Assembly (NCBI RefSeq): GCF_020524485.1
Contig: NZ_JAIVLF010000005.1
Location: forward strand, 124,001 to 188,000
Reading direction: 5' to 3'
Source: Novosphingobium profundi
GTDB lineage: Bacteria > Pseudomonadota > Alphaproteobacteria > Sphingomonadales > Sphingomonadaceae
DNA: 64,000 nucleotides
Position numbers and translations under genes: made by a program. Below, in pieces: positions 1-8,973 of this stretch (positions are counted from its first letter, which is position 1; each line of letters starts with the position of its first letter). Below the pieces are notes generated by a model that saw only the letters and a list, made by a program, of their open reading frames with translations, was not told the origin of the DNA and searched no databases.

Positions 1-22
1 GATCCTTGTCGGCGAGTGCCAT
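1..22 (-). CDS. nuoF: NADH-quinone oxidoreductase subunit F, N-terminal fragment
   Basis: Only the first seven codons (MALADKD) are inside the window; the rest runs off the left edge. The reading starts three bases after the nuoE stop codon, as expected for nuoF in this operon. NuoF is the FMN- and NADH-binding subunit of complex I. The identification rests on operon position and the typical N-terminus, since no domain is visible. Confidence 0.7.
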
Positions 23-25
23 GAC

Positions 26-694
26 TTACCACTCCCCCCGGTAATCGTGATTTTCGGTGACCATGTCCTTGAGCGTGGTCGGACCACCGACCGGCTCGAC
101 CGTATGACGACCGGGCTCCTGCGTACCGGCCTTGGGCGTTTCGCCTGCGGCCAGTGCATCAAGCACCTTGTCGAGGCGCTCTGCGGTGAGATCCTCGTAG
201 TTGTCGTCGTTGATCTGAACCATCGGGGCCGACGCGCAGTTACCCATGCACTCGACCTCGGTGAAAGACCAGAGGCCGTCTTCCGAAATGTGGCCGGCCT
301 TCATCCCGCGCTTCTTGCAGGCGGAGATGAGGTCATCCGACCCACGCAGCATGCAGGGCGTCGTGCCGCAGACCTGGACGTGGAACCGACCGATCGGTGC
401 GATGTTGTACATCGTGTAGAAGGTCGCAACCTCGACGACGCGAATGATCGGCATGTCGAGATAGGCCGCCACGTATTCCATCACCGGGATGGGCAGCCAG
501 CCCTGCGTGTTCTCTTCGGCGCCGACCTGGCGCTGGGCGAGGTCGAGCAGCGGCATCACGGCCGAGCGCTGACGCCCTTCCGGGTACCGCGAGAGTACGT
601 CCTTCGACTTCTCGGCATTTTCGGGCGTCCAGGCAAAATTGCCCCAGCGCGCCCGCATTTCCGGCGTATCCGGTTCGATATAGCGGTCAGCCAT
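26..694 (-). CDS. nuoE: NADH-quinone oxidoreductase subunit E (24 kDa, 2Fe-2S)
   Basis: NuoE carries the N1a-type 2Fe-2S cluster in the peripheral NADH-oxidising arm of complex I. The 222-residue protein has the thioredoxin-like fold sequence, with cluster cysteines at about C109 and C114 (CGTTPC) and C149 and C153 (CMGNC). A loose tail of about 50 residues follows the conserved domain. Its ATG lies within the last eight bases of the upstream 66-residue membrane protein gene, which implies translational coupling, and nuoF follows three bases after its stop. The start is fixed by that overlap and by the conserved N-terminus. Confidence 0.97.
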   Translation of the reverse strand: MADRYIEPDTPEMRARWGNFAWTPENAEKSKDVLSRYPEGRQRSAVMPLLDLAQRQVGAEENTQGWLPIPVMEYVAAYLDMPIIRVVEVATFYTMYNIAPIGRFHVQVCGTTPCMLRGSDDLISACKKRGMKAGHISEDGLWSFTEVECMGNCASAPMVQINDDNYEDLTAERLDKVLDALAAGETPKAGTQEPGRHTVEPVGGPTTLKDMVTENHDYRGEW

Positions 695-887
695 GCTTAC
701 CCCTGCGCTTCAGCCACTGTTCCTGGCCGAAAAAGAAAATTTCAAAACCACCGATGGCGGTCGCCAGCATGGCGACGGTCTGCGAGGGAACCCCGCCCAC
801 CGACATCACGCCGAAATAAAACGCGACGAGGCAGAGGCCCGTAAGCCCTGCCCAGACGCGCAGCATCTCAACCGAGGAGAGGTTCAT
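687..887 (-). CDS. Small two-helix membrane protein inside the nuo operon
   Basis: A 66-residue protein beginning [12 protein letters not shown]. It has two hydrophobic segments at about residues 9-28 and 36-55 and a basic C-terminus (KRRGKHG). I do not recognise a family. Its ATG overlaps the stop of the upstream NTF2-like gene (ATGA), and its end overlaps the nuoE start by eight bases, so it is very probably translated as part of the nuo operon. A longer in-frame reading upstream exists but overlaps the NTF2-like gene and lacks conserved character. A role as a complex I accessory or assembly factor is only an inference from position. Confidence 0.8.
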   Translation of the reverse strand: MNLSSVEMLRVWAGLTGLCLVAFYFGVMSVGGVPSQTVAMLATAIGGFEIFFFGQEQWLKRRGKHG

Positions 888-1234
888 CGAATGAACTCCA
901 CCCGGCTGCACTTGTCGCCCTCGAAGCTGTAGACGGCGAGAACGTCGAACGGCTCGACGAGTTCGGACCCATCGCTTGCCGGACCACGCGTGACGTGTTC
1001 GCGAAAGACGACGAAGTTCTCGGTTTCCTCGACTGAGACGATCTCGGCATGGTTCTCGGGCCACTTGACGAAGGCGGCGGCAAGGCCGGTACGCGTACCT
1101 TCCTTGCCTTCGCGCACGACCGCACCGCGGTAACCTGCCTCGCAGGCGTCGTCGGTCATGTAGGAGACGTAGAGATCGGCGTCCTTGGCGTTGTAGGCCG
1201 CGATCATCGCCTTGGCTGTTTCGAGCTTACTCAC
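884..1234 (-). CDS. NTF2-like / SnoaL-like small protein in the nuo operon
   Basis: A 116-residue protein with the pattern of the NTF2/SnoaL-like cone fold: an N-terminal helix with [14 protein letters not shown], then alternating strands ending in [15 protein letters not shown]. Proteins of this fold bind small molecules or act as isomerases; no substrate can be deduced here. It starts at GTG, overlapping the nuoD stop (GTGA), and ends overlapping the ATG of the 66-residue membrane protein. That makes it an embedded member of the complex I operon although it is not a canonical subunit. Confidence 0.85.
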   Translation of the reverse strand: MSKLETAKAMIAAYNAKDADLYVSYMTDDACEAGYRGAVVREGKEGTRTGLAAAFVKWPENHAEIVSVEETENFVVFREHVTRGPASDGSELVEPFDVLAVYSFEGDKCSRVEFIR

Positions 1235-2442
1235 CGGTCACACTCTCCGAACACGATATCAAGGGCACCAAGAATGGCCGTGGCGTCGGGCAGCATGTGC
1301 CCCTTGCACAGGAAGTCCATCGCCTGGAGGTGGCTGAAGGCCGTCGGGCGGATCTTGCAGCGGTACGGCTTGTTGGAGCCGTCCGAGACCAGGTACACGC
1401 CGAATTCGCCCTTGGGGCTTTCCGTCGCGACGTAGACTTCGCCTGCGGGGACGTGGAAGCCCTCGGTGTAGAGCTTGAAGTGATGGATCAGCGATTCCAT
1501 CGAAGTCTTCATCTCAGCGCGCTTGGGCGGACCGACCTTACGATCGGTGGTCATGATCGGGCCTTCGGGCATCTGCGCGAGGCACTGCTTCATGATCTTC
1601 GCCGACTGGCGCACTTCCTCGACGCGAACCATGAAACGGCCGTAACAGTCCGATTCCGTGGCGACCGGAACATCGAATTCCATGCGGTCGTAGACGTCGT
1701 AGGGCTGGCTCTTGCGGATATCCCACGGGATACCGGCGCCGCGGATCATCGGACCCGAGAAACCCCAGGCCAGCGCGTCCTCGCGCGAAACCTTGGCAAT
1801 ATCGACATTGCGCTGCTTGAAGATGCGGTTGTCGACGACGAGGCTCATCGCGTCCTCGAACAGCTCGGGCAGGCGCGTGTCGAGCCAGTCACCGATGTCG
1901 GCGAGGAGCTTGAGCGGCACGTCCTGGTGCACGCCGCCCGGACGGAACCAGGCCGAGTGCATGCGGGCACCCGAGGCGCGTTCGAAGAAGTTGAGGCAGT
2001 CCTCACGGATCTCGAACAGCCACAGGTTCGGCGTCATCGCGCCGACGTCCATGATGTGGCTGCCGATGTTCATCATGTGGTTCGAGATACGCGTCAGCTC
2101 GGCGAAGAACACGCGCAGGTACTGAGCCCGCAGCGGGACCTCGATGTTGAGCATCTTCTCGACCGCGAGAACGTAGCTGTATTCCATCCCCAGCGGCGAG
2201 CAGTAGTCGAGCCGGTCGAAATACGGCAGCGCCTGGAGATAGGTCTTGTTCTCGATCAGCTTCTCGGTGCCGCGGTGGAGAAGACCGACGTGCGGATCGA
2301 CACGCTCGATGATCTCGCCGTCCAGCTCCATGACCATGCGCAGAACGCCGTGGGCCGCCGGGTGCTGGGGACCGAAGTTGATCGTGTAGTTGCTGATGAC
2401 CTCGTCGCCGGTCGTGGGCGACTGCTCAAGCTGCATGCTCAT
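1231..2442 (-). CDS. nuoD: NADH-quinone oxidoreductase subunit D (49 kDa)
   Basis: NuoD forms the quinone-binding cavity with NuoB at the junction of the peripheral and membrane arms. The 403-residue protein has the N-terminal GPQHPAAHG motif (about residues 24-32) contributing to the quinone site and ends FGECDR, as typical for the family. Its ATG overlaps the nuoC stop (ATGA). The length matches alphaproteobacterial NuoD, where C and D are separate genes rather than fused as in enterobacteria. Confidence 0.98.
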   Translation of the reverse strand: MSMQLEQSPTTGDEVISNYTINFGPQHPAAHGVLRMVMELDGEIIERVDPHVGLLHRGTEKLIENKTYLQALPYFDRLDYCSPLGMEYSYVLAVEKMLNIEVPLRAQYLRVFFAELTRISNHMMNIGSHIMDVGAMTPNLWLFEIREDCLNFFERASGARMHSAWFRPGGVHQDVPLKLLADIGDWLDTRLPELFEDAMSLVVDNRIFKQRNVDIAKVSREDALAWGFSGPMIRGAGIPWDIRKSQPYDVYDRMEFDVPVATESDCYGRFMVRVEEVRQSAKIMKQCLAQMPEGPIMTTDRKVGPPKRAEMKTSMESLIHHFKLYTEGFHVPAGEVYVATESPKGEFGVYLVSDGSNKPYRCKIRPTAFSHLQAMDFLCKGHMLPDATAILGALDIVFGECDR

Positions 2443-3188
2443 GCCTTGTCTCCCTTTTCGTCCTTGGCGGGCGCCGGCGGAGATTCCTTCTTGGCAGCCT
2501 TGGCGTCGGTGTCCTTGTCGGCACCGGTATCCTTGGGGCTGTCGGTCGTCTTCTTCTCGGCGACCGGCGGCGCGTCGGCCTTCTCGTCACCGGGGAGGAT
2601 GTAGTCGGAACCTTCCCAGGGGCTCATGTAGTCGAAGCTGCGGAAGTCCTGGGCCAGCTTGACCGGCTCGTAGACAACGCGCTTGTCCTCTTCGGAGTAG
2701 CGCAGTTCGACATAGCCCGTGAGCGGGAAGTCCTTGCGGAAAGGGTGCCCCTCGAAACCGTAGTCGGTGAGGATGCGGCGCAGGTCCTTGTTGCCAGCGA
2801 AGATCACGCCGTACATGTCGAAGACTTCGCGCTCGAGCCAGCCCGCGTTGGGCCACAGCGTGGTCACGGTCGGCACGGGCGTGCTTTCCGAGGCCGTGCA
2901 CTTGACGAGCAGGCGGTGGTTCTTGGTCACCGAAAGCAGCATGTAGACCACCTCGAAGCGCTCGACGCGCGAGGGGTAGTCGACACCCGCCATCTCCATC
3001 ATCTGCTGGTATTCGTGTTCGTCACGCAGCAGCTTGAGGGCGTTGGCGATTTCCGGGCGCGCGACAGTCAGGACGACTTCGCCGTGCTGCTCCGTGGCGG
3101 AGATCAGCATCGAACCCAGGGCGGCGCTCAGCGCTTCCACGACACCGTCGTTGGAAGCGTATTTGGGAGCGGAGTGAAGAACGGTCAT
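2439..3188 (-). CDS. nuoC: NADH-quinone oxidoreductase subunit C (30 kDa) with low-complexity tail
   Basis: NuoC is a structural subunit of the complex I connecting arm. The conserved 30-kDa domain occupies about residues 35-195 and includes [22 protein letters not shown] and GYVELRY. From about residue 200 the protein continues for some 45 residues of Lys, Asp, Ala and Pro (for example [19 protein letters not shown]), predicted to be disordered and absent from the minimal family. It follows nuoB by 13 bases and its stop overlaps the nuoD start. Confidence 0.97.
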   Translation of the reverse strand: MTVLHSAPKYASNDGVVEALSAALGSMLISATEQHGEVVLTVARPEIANALKLLRDEHEYQQMMEMAGVDYPSRVERFEVVYMLLSVTKNHRLLVKCTASESTPVPTVTTLWPNAGWLEREVFDMYGVIFAGNKDLRRILTDYGFEGHPFRKDFPLTGYVELRYSEEDKRVVYEPVKLAQDFRSFDYMSPWEGSDYILPGDEKADAPPVAEKKTTDSPKDTGADKDTDAKAAKKESPPAPAKDEKGDKA

Positions 3189-3201
3189 GGTCGACTTCCT
3201 C

Positions 3202-3765
3202 TCAACGCTCGATCGTGCCGACGCGGCGGATCTTGCGCTGCAGCTGCATCACGCCATAGAGCAGTGCCTCGGCGGTCGGCGGGCAGCCCGGGACATAGAT
3301 GTCGACCGGAACGATGCGGTCACAGCCACGCACGACACTATAGCTGTAGTGGTAGTATCCGCCGCCGTTGGCGCATGACCCCATCGAGATGACGTACTTC
3401 GGCTCCGACATCTGGTCGTAGACCTTGCGCAGCGCCGGGGCCATCTTGTTGCACAGCGTGCCCGCGACGATCATCACGTCGGACTGGCGCGGAGAGGCGC
3501 GCGGGGCGGCACCGAAGCGCTCCATGTCGTAACGCGGCATGTTCACGTGGATCATCTCGACCGCGCAGCAGGCAAGGCCGAAGGTCATCCACCACAGCGA
3601 ACCGGTACGGGCCCACTGGAACAGTTCCTCGGTCGAGGTCACGAGGAAGCCCTTGTCGGAAACTTCCTGATTGAGATCGTTGAAAAACGCCTGGTCGGGG
3701 GCGGTCACCTGACCACTCTGGCCCGACGCCAGCGGCTGTCCGGATGCGTTGACGAGCGTGCTCAT
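3202..3765 (-). CDS. nuoB: NADH-quinone oxidoreductase subunit B (N2 cluster)
   Basis: NuoB holds the terminal 4Fe-4S cluster N2 that donates electrons to quinone. Cluster ligands are visible as the tandem cysteines C66-C67 (GLACCAVEM), C131 (GSCANGG) and C161 ([10 protein letters not shown]). I chose the ATG giving MSTLVNASG because it overlaps the nuoA stop (ATGA); an upstream in-frame ATG would add nine residues inside nuoA. The 187-residue length includes an N-terminal extension of about 30 residues before the conserved core. Confidence 0.97.
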   Translation of the reverse strand: MSTLVNASGQPLASGQSGQVTAPDQAFFNDLNQEVSDKGFLVTSTEELFQWARTGSLWWMTFGLACCAVEMIHVNMPRYDMERFGAAPRASPRQSDVMIVAGTLCNKMAPALRKVYDQMSEPKYVISMGSCANGGGYYHYSYSVVRGCDRIVPVDIYVPGCPPTAEALLYGVMQLQRKIRRVGTIER

Positions 3766-4136
3766 TCCCAGTCCAGAGCTCCCTTCTTCCATGCATAGGC
3801 GAGGCCAATGGCCAGTTCACCAAGGAACACCATCATCGTGCCCCAACCGGCCCAGCCGGTGAGGTCAAGCGAGACGGCCCAAGGGAACAGGAACGCGGCT
3901 TCAAGGTCGAACACGATGAAAAGGATCGCGACGAGATAGAAGCGCACGTCGAACTGGCTGCGCGGATCCTCGAATGCGGGGAAACCGCACTCGTATTCGC
4001 TCAGCTTGTCCGCATTCGGCTTGGCAGACCCCGTGAGGTGCGCCACGCCCATGGGCAGGAACACGATGATCGCGGACAGGGCGAGCGCGATCGCGAGAAA
4101 AATGAATATCGGCAGATATTGCGACAGATCAGTCAA
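3762..4136 (-). CDS. nuoA: NADH-quinone oxidoreductase subunit A, TTG start
   Basis: NuoA is a small membrane subunit at the base of the quinone channel. The product has three transmembrane segments and the conserved [20 protein letters not shown] loop. No ATG lies at the conserved N-terminus ([12 protein letters not shown]), so translation most likely begins at TTG (4136-4134), with an AGAGG-like ribosome site about ten bases upstream, giving 124 residues. Longer in-frame ATG readings add arginine-rich sequence without family similarity. It is the first gene of the operon, transcribed away from the thiolase gene. Confidence 0.93.
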   Translation of the reverse strand: MTDLSQYLPIFIFLAIALALSAIIVFLPMGVAHLTGSAKPNADKLSEYECGFPAFEDPRSQFDVRFYLVAILFIVFDLEAAFLFPWAVSLDLTGWAGWGTMMVFLGELAIGLAYAWKKGALDWE

Positions 4137-4640
4137 TGGTCTCTGGCCTCTTACCGGGTGGCGGCAGAGCCGCTTATGGCACCGTGTGTGGTTTCCGGGC
4201 GTTGAGCGGGTCCTTAGGCCGTCCCTCCGCACACCGCAAGGTGTCCGTCAGGATTATTCCCTTCCCGTCCATCGCACTGCAACAAAAAGACGCAAAACCG
4301 CAGGAGCTCTAGGCCCGCAGCGATCTTATCGGGTCACTTGAAGGAAACAATCTGCAATAGTGCGCACAGCAGGGTGAACTCTTTGCAAGCCAATTGCGGC
4401 ACGATTCGCCTCTCTTTTCTTGAAAATCACGCACAATAAGGCTATTGCGAGGCATTTGCATTTAATGCGACATACGAAAGATCGGATTAGGGTTGTTTCC
4501 CTCGCCGGAGTCACCGCCCTCCCCGCGCCGCACCACGGACACCACCCGGGCGTTGTTGGAAGAAGCGGCGTTGAAAATGGCGCAGCGCAGCATTATCGAA
4601 TGCAGACGCGATCCGCATTCAGGCAGGAAGGCTCCACGCC
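4137..4640. other. Divergent intergenic region between nuoA and the thiolase gene
   Basis: About 500 bases without a convincing gene. It must hold the promoters of the nuo operon (leftward) and of the thiolase gene (rightward). The middle (about 4320-4490) is noticeably more AT-rich than its surroundings, the likely site of both promoters, but I cannot place -35 and -10 boxes with confidence. A 62-codon minus-strand ORF inside it has no family character and is dismissed. Confidence 0.6.
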
Positions 4641-5834
4641 ATGACCCAGATTTCCGCTTCCGATCCCATCGTCGTTCTTTCCTATGCACGCACCCCAATG
4701 GGCGGCCTCCAGGGCGCTCTTGCCGGGGTCGACGCCACCGAGCTCGGGGCTACTGCCGTAAAGGCCGCGGTCGAGCGCGCCGGCGTCGCGGGCGAGGATG
4801 TCGAACGCATCTACATGGGCTGCGTCCTGCCGGCCGGGCTTGGCCAGGCCCCTGCCCGCCAGGCTGCCCTGAAGGCCGGCCTGCCCAAGTCGGTCCAGGC
4901 CACGACCGTCAACAAGGTCTGCGGCTCGGGCATGCAAACCGTCATCATGGGCGCTGAGGCCCTCGCCTCGGGCTCGATCGATCTTGTCATCGCCGGCGGC
5001 ATGGAGTCGATGACCAACGCCCCGTATCTCTCCAAGAAGCACCGCTCAGGCGCGCGCGCCGGGCACGACACGATCTACGACCACATGTTCCTCGACGGCC
5101 TCGAAGATGCCTACGAGGGCGCGTCGATGGGCTCGTTCGCGCAGGTTACAGCCAACGACTACCAGCTCACGCGCGAGATGCAGGATGATTATTCCATCGA
5201 GTCGTTGCGCCGCGCCAACGAGGCCATCACCACCGGCGCCTTCGCCGATGAAGTCGTCCCCGTGACGGTAAAGAGCCGCAAGGGCGACACCATCGTCGAA
5301 ACGGACGAGCAGCCGCCCAAGGGCAAGCCCGACAAGATCCCGACGTTGCGCCCTGCATTCGCCAAGGACGGCACGATCACGGCCGCCTCGTCGAGCTCGA
5401 TCTCGGATGGCGCGGCCGCGCTCGTACTCACTCGCAAGAGCGTTGCCGAGGCGAAGGGCCTTTCGCCGGTCGCCACCGTCGTTGCTGTGGAAGCCCACGC
5501 CCAGGAGCCCAAGGACTTCACCACCGCCCCTGTCGGCGCCATCGAGAAGCTGCTTGCAAAAACGGGATGGAGCGCCTCGGACGTCGACCTTTTCGAGGTC
5601 AACGAAGCCTTTGCCTGCGTCGCCATGTTCGCGATCAAGGACCTGGGCATTCCGCACGACAAGGTGAACGTGAACGGCGGGGCGACCGCACTTGGTCACC
5701 CCATCGGCGCTTCGGGCACGCGTATCATCGTCACCCTCATCAACGCCCTCAAGAGCCGCGGCCTCAAGAAGGGCATTGCCTCGCTGTGCATCGGCGGCGG
5801 TGAAGCCACTGCGATCGCGGTCGAACTGGCCTGA
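4641..5834 (+). CDS. Acetyl-CoA C-acyltransferase (thiolase)
   Basis: A 397-residue type II thiolase that condenses two acetyl-CoA to acetoacetyl-CoA or cleaves 3-ketoacyl-CoA. The acylated nucleophile is C94 (NKVCGSGM), the histidine is in GHPIGASG near residue 353, and the second active-site cysteine is in SLCIGGGEA near 383. The length is that of acetoacetyl-CoA thiolases (AtoB/PhaA type), but the substrate chain length cannot be read from the sequence. It stands alone, divergent from nuo, and ends at a strong bidirectional terminator. Confidence 0.95.
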   Translation: MTQISASDPIVVLSYARTPMGGLQGALAGVDATELGATAVKAAVERAGVAGEDVERIYMGCVLPAGLGQAPARQAALKAGLPKSVQATTVNKVCGSGMQTVIMGAEALASGSIDLVIAGGMESMTNAPYLSKKHRSGARAGHDTIYDHMFLDGLEDAYEGASMGSFAQVTANDYQLTREMQDDYSIESLRRANEAITTGAFADEVVPVTVKSRKGDTIVETDEQPPKGKPDKIPTLRPAFAKDGTITAASSSSISDGAAALVLTRKSVAEAKGLSPVATVVAVEAHAQEPKDFTTAPVGAIEKLLAKTGWSASDVDLFEVNEAFACVAMFAIKDLGIPHDKVNVNGGATALGHPIGASGTRIIVTLINALKSRGLKKGIASLCIGGGEATAIAVELA

Positions 5835-5853
5835 TCTGCCTTAACCCAGCCTA

Positions 5854-5896
5854 CGAAAAAGCCCCTCAGATGGTTCCCATCTGAGGGGCTTTTTCG
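5854..5896. terminator. Bidirectional rho-independent terminator
   Basis: A perfect 20-bp stem with a three-base loop. It has A-runs on the left and T-runs on the right, so it reads as a terminator from both sides. It separates the rightward thiolase gene from the leftward SH3-domain gene. Confidence 0.95.
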
Positions 5897-5916
5897 TTAC
5901 CGTACCAGCGTGCGCC

Positions 5917-6393
5917 TCAGGGCGTGCCAACACCCCAGAGGCTGCTTTCAGGAACCCAGCCGCGATGCCCCTGGATGTCCAGTTCACACCACCCCGCCTC
6001 GCAATCGCCAAGAAGGCCGACGACACCCGGTTCGACCTGCCACAGGACAGGCGCGGCCTCACCGCGCTCCGCGTGCATCTCGATAACGTCCTCGCCGCGC
6101 ACGATGGCTCCGCGCTGGCGTGAAAGCAAAAGGTCGCGCATCCAGCCCCTGGCACCGTCCGGATCTTCCACCTGGCGCCAGGGTCCCTCGCGCCGAATGA
6201 CCTTCACCGGCAGATGCAGGCGCCGGTAGACCCATTCGATACGAAAGCTGTTGCCGGGCCCCACGCGCATATTCGCTTCATCGACGTCGATGGACGCCCA
6301 GTAAGGCACCTTATCCTCGTCCGCGGCCTGCGCGAGCGAAGGAAGGATGCACGCAGCCGCCAGAGCGGCCAGGATCGAGTATTTGCGCAACAT
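5917..6393 (-). CDS. Exported SH3-domain protein
   Basis: A 158-residue protein with a clear Sec signal peptide (residues 1-23, ending SLAQA-AD). Two bacterial SH3-like units follow: the first around ANMRVGPGNSFRIEWVY to ARGWMRDLL, the second around GEAAPVLWQVEPGVVG to HRGWVPESSLWG. Such domains bind peptidoglycan or proteins in the periplasm; no catalytic motif is present. It diverges from the downstream hydroxyacid dehydrogenase gene, the two starts being about 80 bases apart. Confidence 0.85.
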   Translation of the reverse strand: MLRKYSILAALAAACILPSLAQAADEDKVPYWASIDVDEANMRVGPGNSFRIEWVYRRLHLPVKVIRREGPWRQVEDPDGARGWMRDLLLSRQRGAIVRGEDVIEMHAERGEAAPVLWQVEPGVVGLLGDCEAGWCELDIQGHRGWVPESSLWGVGTP

Positions 6394-6475
6394 GGTTCTG
6401 ACTTACTTCCCGGAACGCGGCTTCATCAAGACATCTTGAGCGCGCGACTGCACAGCGCGATAGCCTAAAGACGCC

Positions 6476-7492
6476 ATGTCTGCATCCGATATTACCGCTC
6501 GCCCGCCGCTTCCCGCACGCCCCTCGGTCGTCGTGACACGGTGCCTCGCCCCTGCGGTCGAAGAGCGCATGCGCGAATTGTTCGATGCCGATCTCAACAC
6601 GGACGACACTCCCCTTTCGCGTGAGGAACTGCGCGCGGCGATGGCGCATTGCCACGTACTCGTACCCACCGTGACCGACACGATCGACCGGGACCTTATC
6701 GAATCGGCGGGCCCCAACCTTGGCATGATCGCCAATTTCGGAGCAGGAACCGAACATATCGACCTGGCGGCAGCACGGGCCCGGGGCATTCTCGTCACGA
6801 ACACCCCGGGCGTGTTCACTGATGATACCGCGGATCTGACATTCGCGCTGCTCATACTGACCATGCGGCGCTTCAAGGCCGGTGCCCAGACCCTTCAGGA
6901 CGGTGCCTGGCAAGGCTGGGGGCCGACCAGCATGCTGGGCCACAGCCTGTCACGCAAGACACTGGGCATCGTCGGCATGGGCCGGATCGGACAGGCCGTA
7001 GCCCACCGCGCGCGCGCCTTTGGCATGAATATCGCCTACCACAATCGCCATCGCCTGCCCGAAGCGCTCGAGAACATGCTCTCGGCTTCCTTCGAGCCCG
7101 AGATTGAACGGCTGTTCGCCACGTCCGATGCCGTAAGCCTTCACTGCCCGTTAACCGCCGCGACGCATCACCTTGTCGACGCCGAACAGCTAGCGCGCAT
7201 GAAGAGCACCGCCTGCATCATCAACACCGGCCGGGGCGGCCTGATCGATGAAGACGCACTTGTCGAAGCGCTGGAACAGGAACGGATCGCGGGCGCTGGC
7301 CTGGATGTCTTCGCGCACGAGCCCGAGGTGAGCCCCCGACTTCTTGCGGCGCCCAATCTTGTTGCCCTGCCCCACCTTGGCAGCGCGACCTTCGAAGGGC
7401 GAGAGACCGCCGGTCACAAGATCATCGCCAATATCCGCTTCTGGGTCGACGGCCATCGCCCGCCCGACCAGGTCTTGCCCGAAATCGACTGA
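6476..7492 (+). CDS. D-isomer-specific 2-hydroxyacid dehydrogenase
   Basis: An NAD(P)-dependent oxidoreductase of 338 residues acting on a 2-hydroxy or 2-keto acid. It resembles glyoxylate/hydroxypyruvate reductases. The Rossmann motif is GIVGMGRIGQAV (about residue 163), the catalytic Arg is in NTGRGGLIDE, the Glu in HEPEVSPRL and the His in LPHLGSAT. The N-terminus carries about 15 extra residues. The substrate is not deducible. It is monocistronic or co-transcribed with the downstream Amt-like gene, 93 bases away. Confidence 0.92.
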   Translation: MSASDITARPPLPARPSVVVTRCLAPAVEERMRELFDADLNTDDTPLSREELRAAMAHCHVLVPTVTDTIDRDLIESAGPNLGMIANFGAGTEHIDLAAARARGILVTNTPGVFTDDTADLTFALLILTMRRFKAGAQTLQDGAWQGWGPTSMLGHSLSRKTLGIVGMGRIGQAVAHRARAFGMNIAYHNRHRLPEALENMLSASFEPEIERLFATSDAVSLHCPLTAATHHLVDAEQLARMKSTACIINTGRGGLIDEDALVEALEQERIAGAGLDVFAHEPEVSPRLLAAPNLVALPHLGSATFEGRETAGHKIIANIRFWVDGHRPPDQVLPEID

Positions 7493-7494
7493 CC

Positions 7495-7521
7495 ATCGGC
7501 GTGATCGGCGTGATCGGCGTG
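7495..7521 (+). repeat. Three copies of a 9-bp direct repeat
   Basis: The unit atcggcgtg occurs three times head to tail, starting three bases after the hydroxyacid dehydrogenase stop codon. It lies outside any gene and is probably a slippage product; no function is evident. Confidence 0.7.
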
Positions 7522-7585
7522 CGCTTGGCGTTAACCGTTCCCATGCTCTAAGTGACACCTCAATGGTGACGCACGAGTTAGACAT

Positions 7586-8914
7586 ATGAACGGGATGGGA
7601 CGCACAGACGGACAGAAAGGAAAGGCCGGACACCGCCTCGCCCTTTTGGCCTGCAGCCTCCTCCTTGCCTCCATTGCCGGCCCCGCCTCAGCCCAGAGCG
7701 GAGCGCTCGATATCGCCAACACGGGCGATACGGCGTGGGTTCTGGCCGCGAGCGTTCTCGCACTCGCCGCGACGCTTCCCGGCTTCGCCCTCTTCGCCTG
7801 CGGCCAGGCGCGCGGGCGCAACCAGATCACGACTTTGTACCAGGGCATGGCCGCGGTACTCGCCAGCGCGCTTGCCTGGGCGGTCGCGGGCTACACACTT
7901 GCCTTCGGCCATACAACAGGGGGCTGGCTTGGCGCGGGAAACGCATGGATGCTGCGCGAACTCGGCAATCTGCGCGCAGGTTCAAGCGTCCCCGAGAGCG
8001 GCTTTGCCCTCTTTCAGTCAACCTCGGCCCTTCTGCCGGTCGCGATCCTGGCCGCGTTCCGATCCGGCCGCATGAATACGGGCTGGTTCATGGTTTTTGC
8101 GCCCCTGTGGTCCCTGGTCGCCTATGCTCCGCTGGCCCACGCAATCTGGGGTGGAGGATGGATCTCGGAGAAATTCTTCCCGATGGACTGGAACGGAGGC
8201 ATCGTGATCGGCCTCGCCGCCGGCGTGAGCGGACTCGTCCTCGCGCTCGTGGGTGCAGAGCGCGAGCCAGTCCCCTCCCCGATGTCGCCGCTTGGCATTC
8301 TGCTCGTCCTGCTCGGAGCGGCACTTTTCCTCGTCGGGCGTGTCGCGGCAAGTGGTGGGCAGGCGCTCACCGGCAACGACGATGCCGCAGCAGCAATGCT
8401 GGCAACCCTGCTCGGGGCCGCCGCGGGGGCGATGACCTGGCTGCTTCTGGGACGTGCCACGAACCGTCCGCCAGGGCCGCTTTCACTGGCTCGCGGCATT
8501 CTTTGTGGCCTCGCCTGCATTGCGCCTGCGGCCGGCTACGTATCGCCCGGAGGAGCCATTGCGATCGGCGCGATTGGAACGACGGTCAGCTACGGGCTTG
8601 CCCGGACACTGCAAGCCAGGACCCGTCTGGGGGATGCCGGCATGCTCGCCAGCGTGTTCGCAGGGGGCGGAGCCTGCGGCAGCCTGCTTGTCGTGCCCTT
8701 CATCCAGCCTGCGCTGGGAGGCACAGGACTCCCCTCCGACACTAGCCTTATGGATCAGTTGATCGGACAGACCGCGACGCTCGCAATAGCCACGGTCTGG
8801 GTTGCAGGGGCCACGCTCGTTCTGGCCACCATGGTTTCCCTAATTCGGCCAATGCGCCCGTCGCAAGAGCGCATCGAACAGGGCCTCGACGTCGGGACAC
8901 CAGAGGGATTCTGA
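7586..8914 (+). CDS. Ammonium transporter-family protein lacking the twin pore histidines
   Basis: A 442-residue polytopic membrane protein with a signal-peptide-like N-terminus (to about residue 36). It shows clear Amt/MEP hallmarks: NTGDTAW (45-51), TLPGFALFACG, the periplasmic Asp in DWNGG (D201) and the IAPAAGYVSP block. By alignment to the family patterns DFAGGTVVH and VFGVHGVCG, the two conserved pore histidines are replaced by glycine at G209 and G361. Canonical ammonium conduction is therefore doubtful; it may be a sensor, a different channel or a decaying paralogue. No glnK lies next to it. The start could also be the ATG three codons later. Confidence 0.8.
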   Translation: MNGMGRTDGQKGKAGHRLALLACSLLLASIAGPASAQSGALDIANTGDTAWVLAASVLALAATLPGFALFACGQARGRNQITTLYQGMAAVLASALAWAVAGYTLAFGHTTGGWLGAGNAWMLRELGNLRAGSSVPESGFALFQSTSALLPVAILAAFRSGRMNTGWFMVFAPLWSLVAYAPLAHAIWGGGWISEKFFPMDWNGGIVIGLAAGVSGLVLALVGAEREPVPSPMSPLGILLVLLGAALFLVGRVAASGGQALTGNDDAAAAMLATLLGAAAGAMTWLLLGRATNRPPGPLSLARGILCGLACIAPAAGYVSPGGAIAIGAIGTTVSYGLARTLQARTRLGDAGMLASVFAGGGACGSLLVVPFIQPALGGTGLPSDTSLMDQLIGQTATLAIATVWVAGATLVLATMVSLIRPMRPSQERIEQGLDVGTPEGF

Positions 8915-8915
8915 T

Positions 8916-8955
8916 AAAAAAGCCCTGCAAGATCTACATCTTGCAGGGCTTTTTT
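8916..8955. terminator. Bidirectional rho-independent terminator
   Basis: A 12-bp GC-rich stem with a four-base loop (ctac), flanked by six A on the left and six T on the right. It sits between the converging Amt-like and nitronate monooxygenase-like genes and serves both. Confidence 0.95.
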
Positions 8956-8973
8956 ACAGATATCTCGAACCGA

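Noticed and set aside
4326..4514. A 62-codon ORF in the nuoA-thiolase gap
   Set aside because: No family character, poor start context, and it covers the region needed for promoters.
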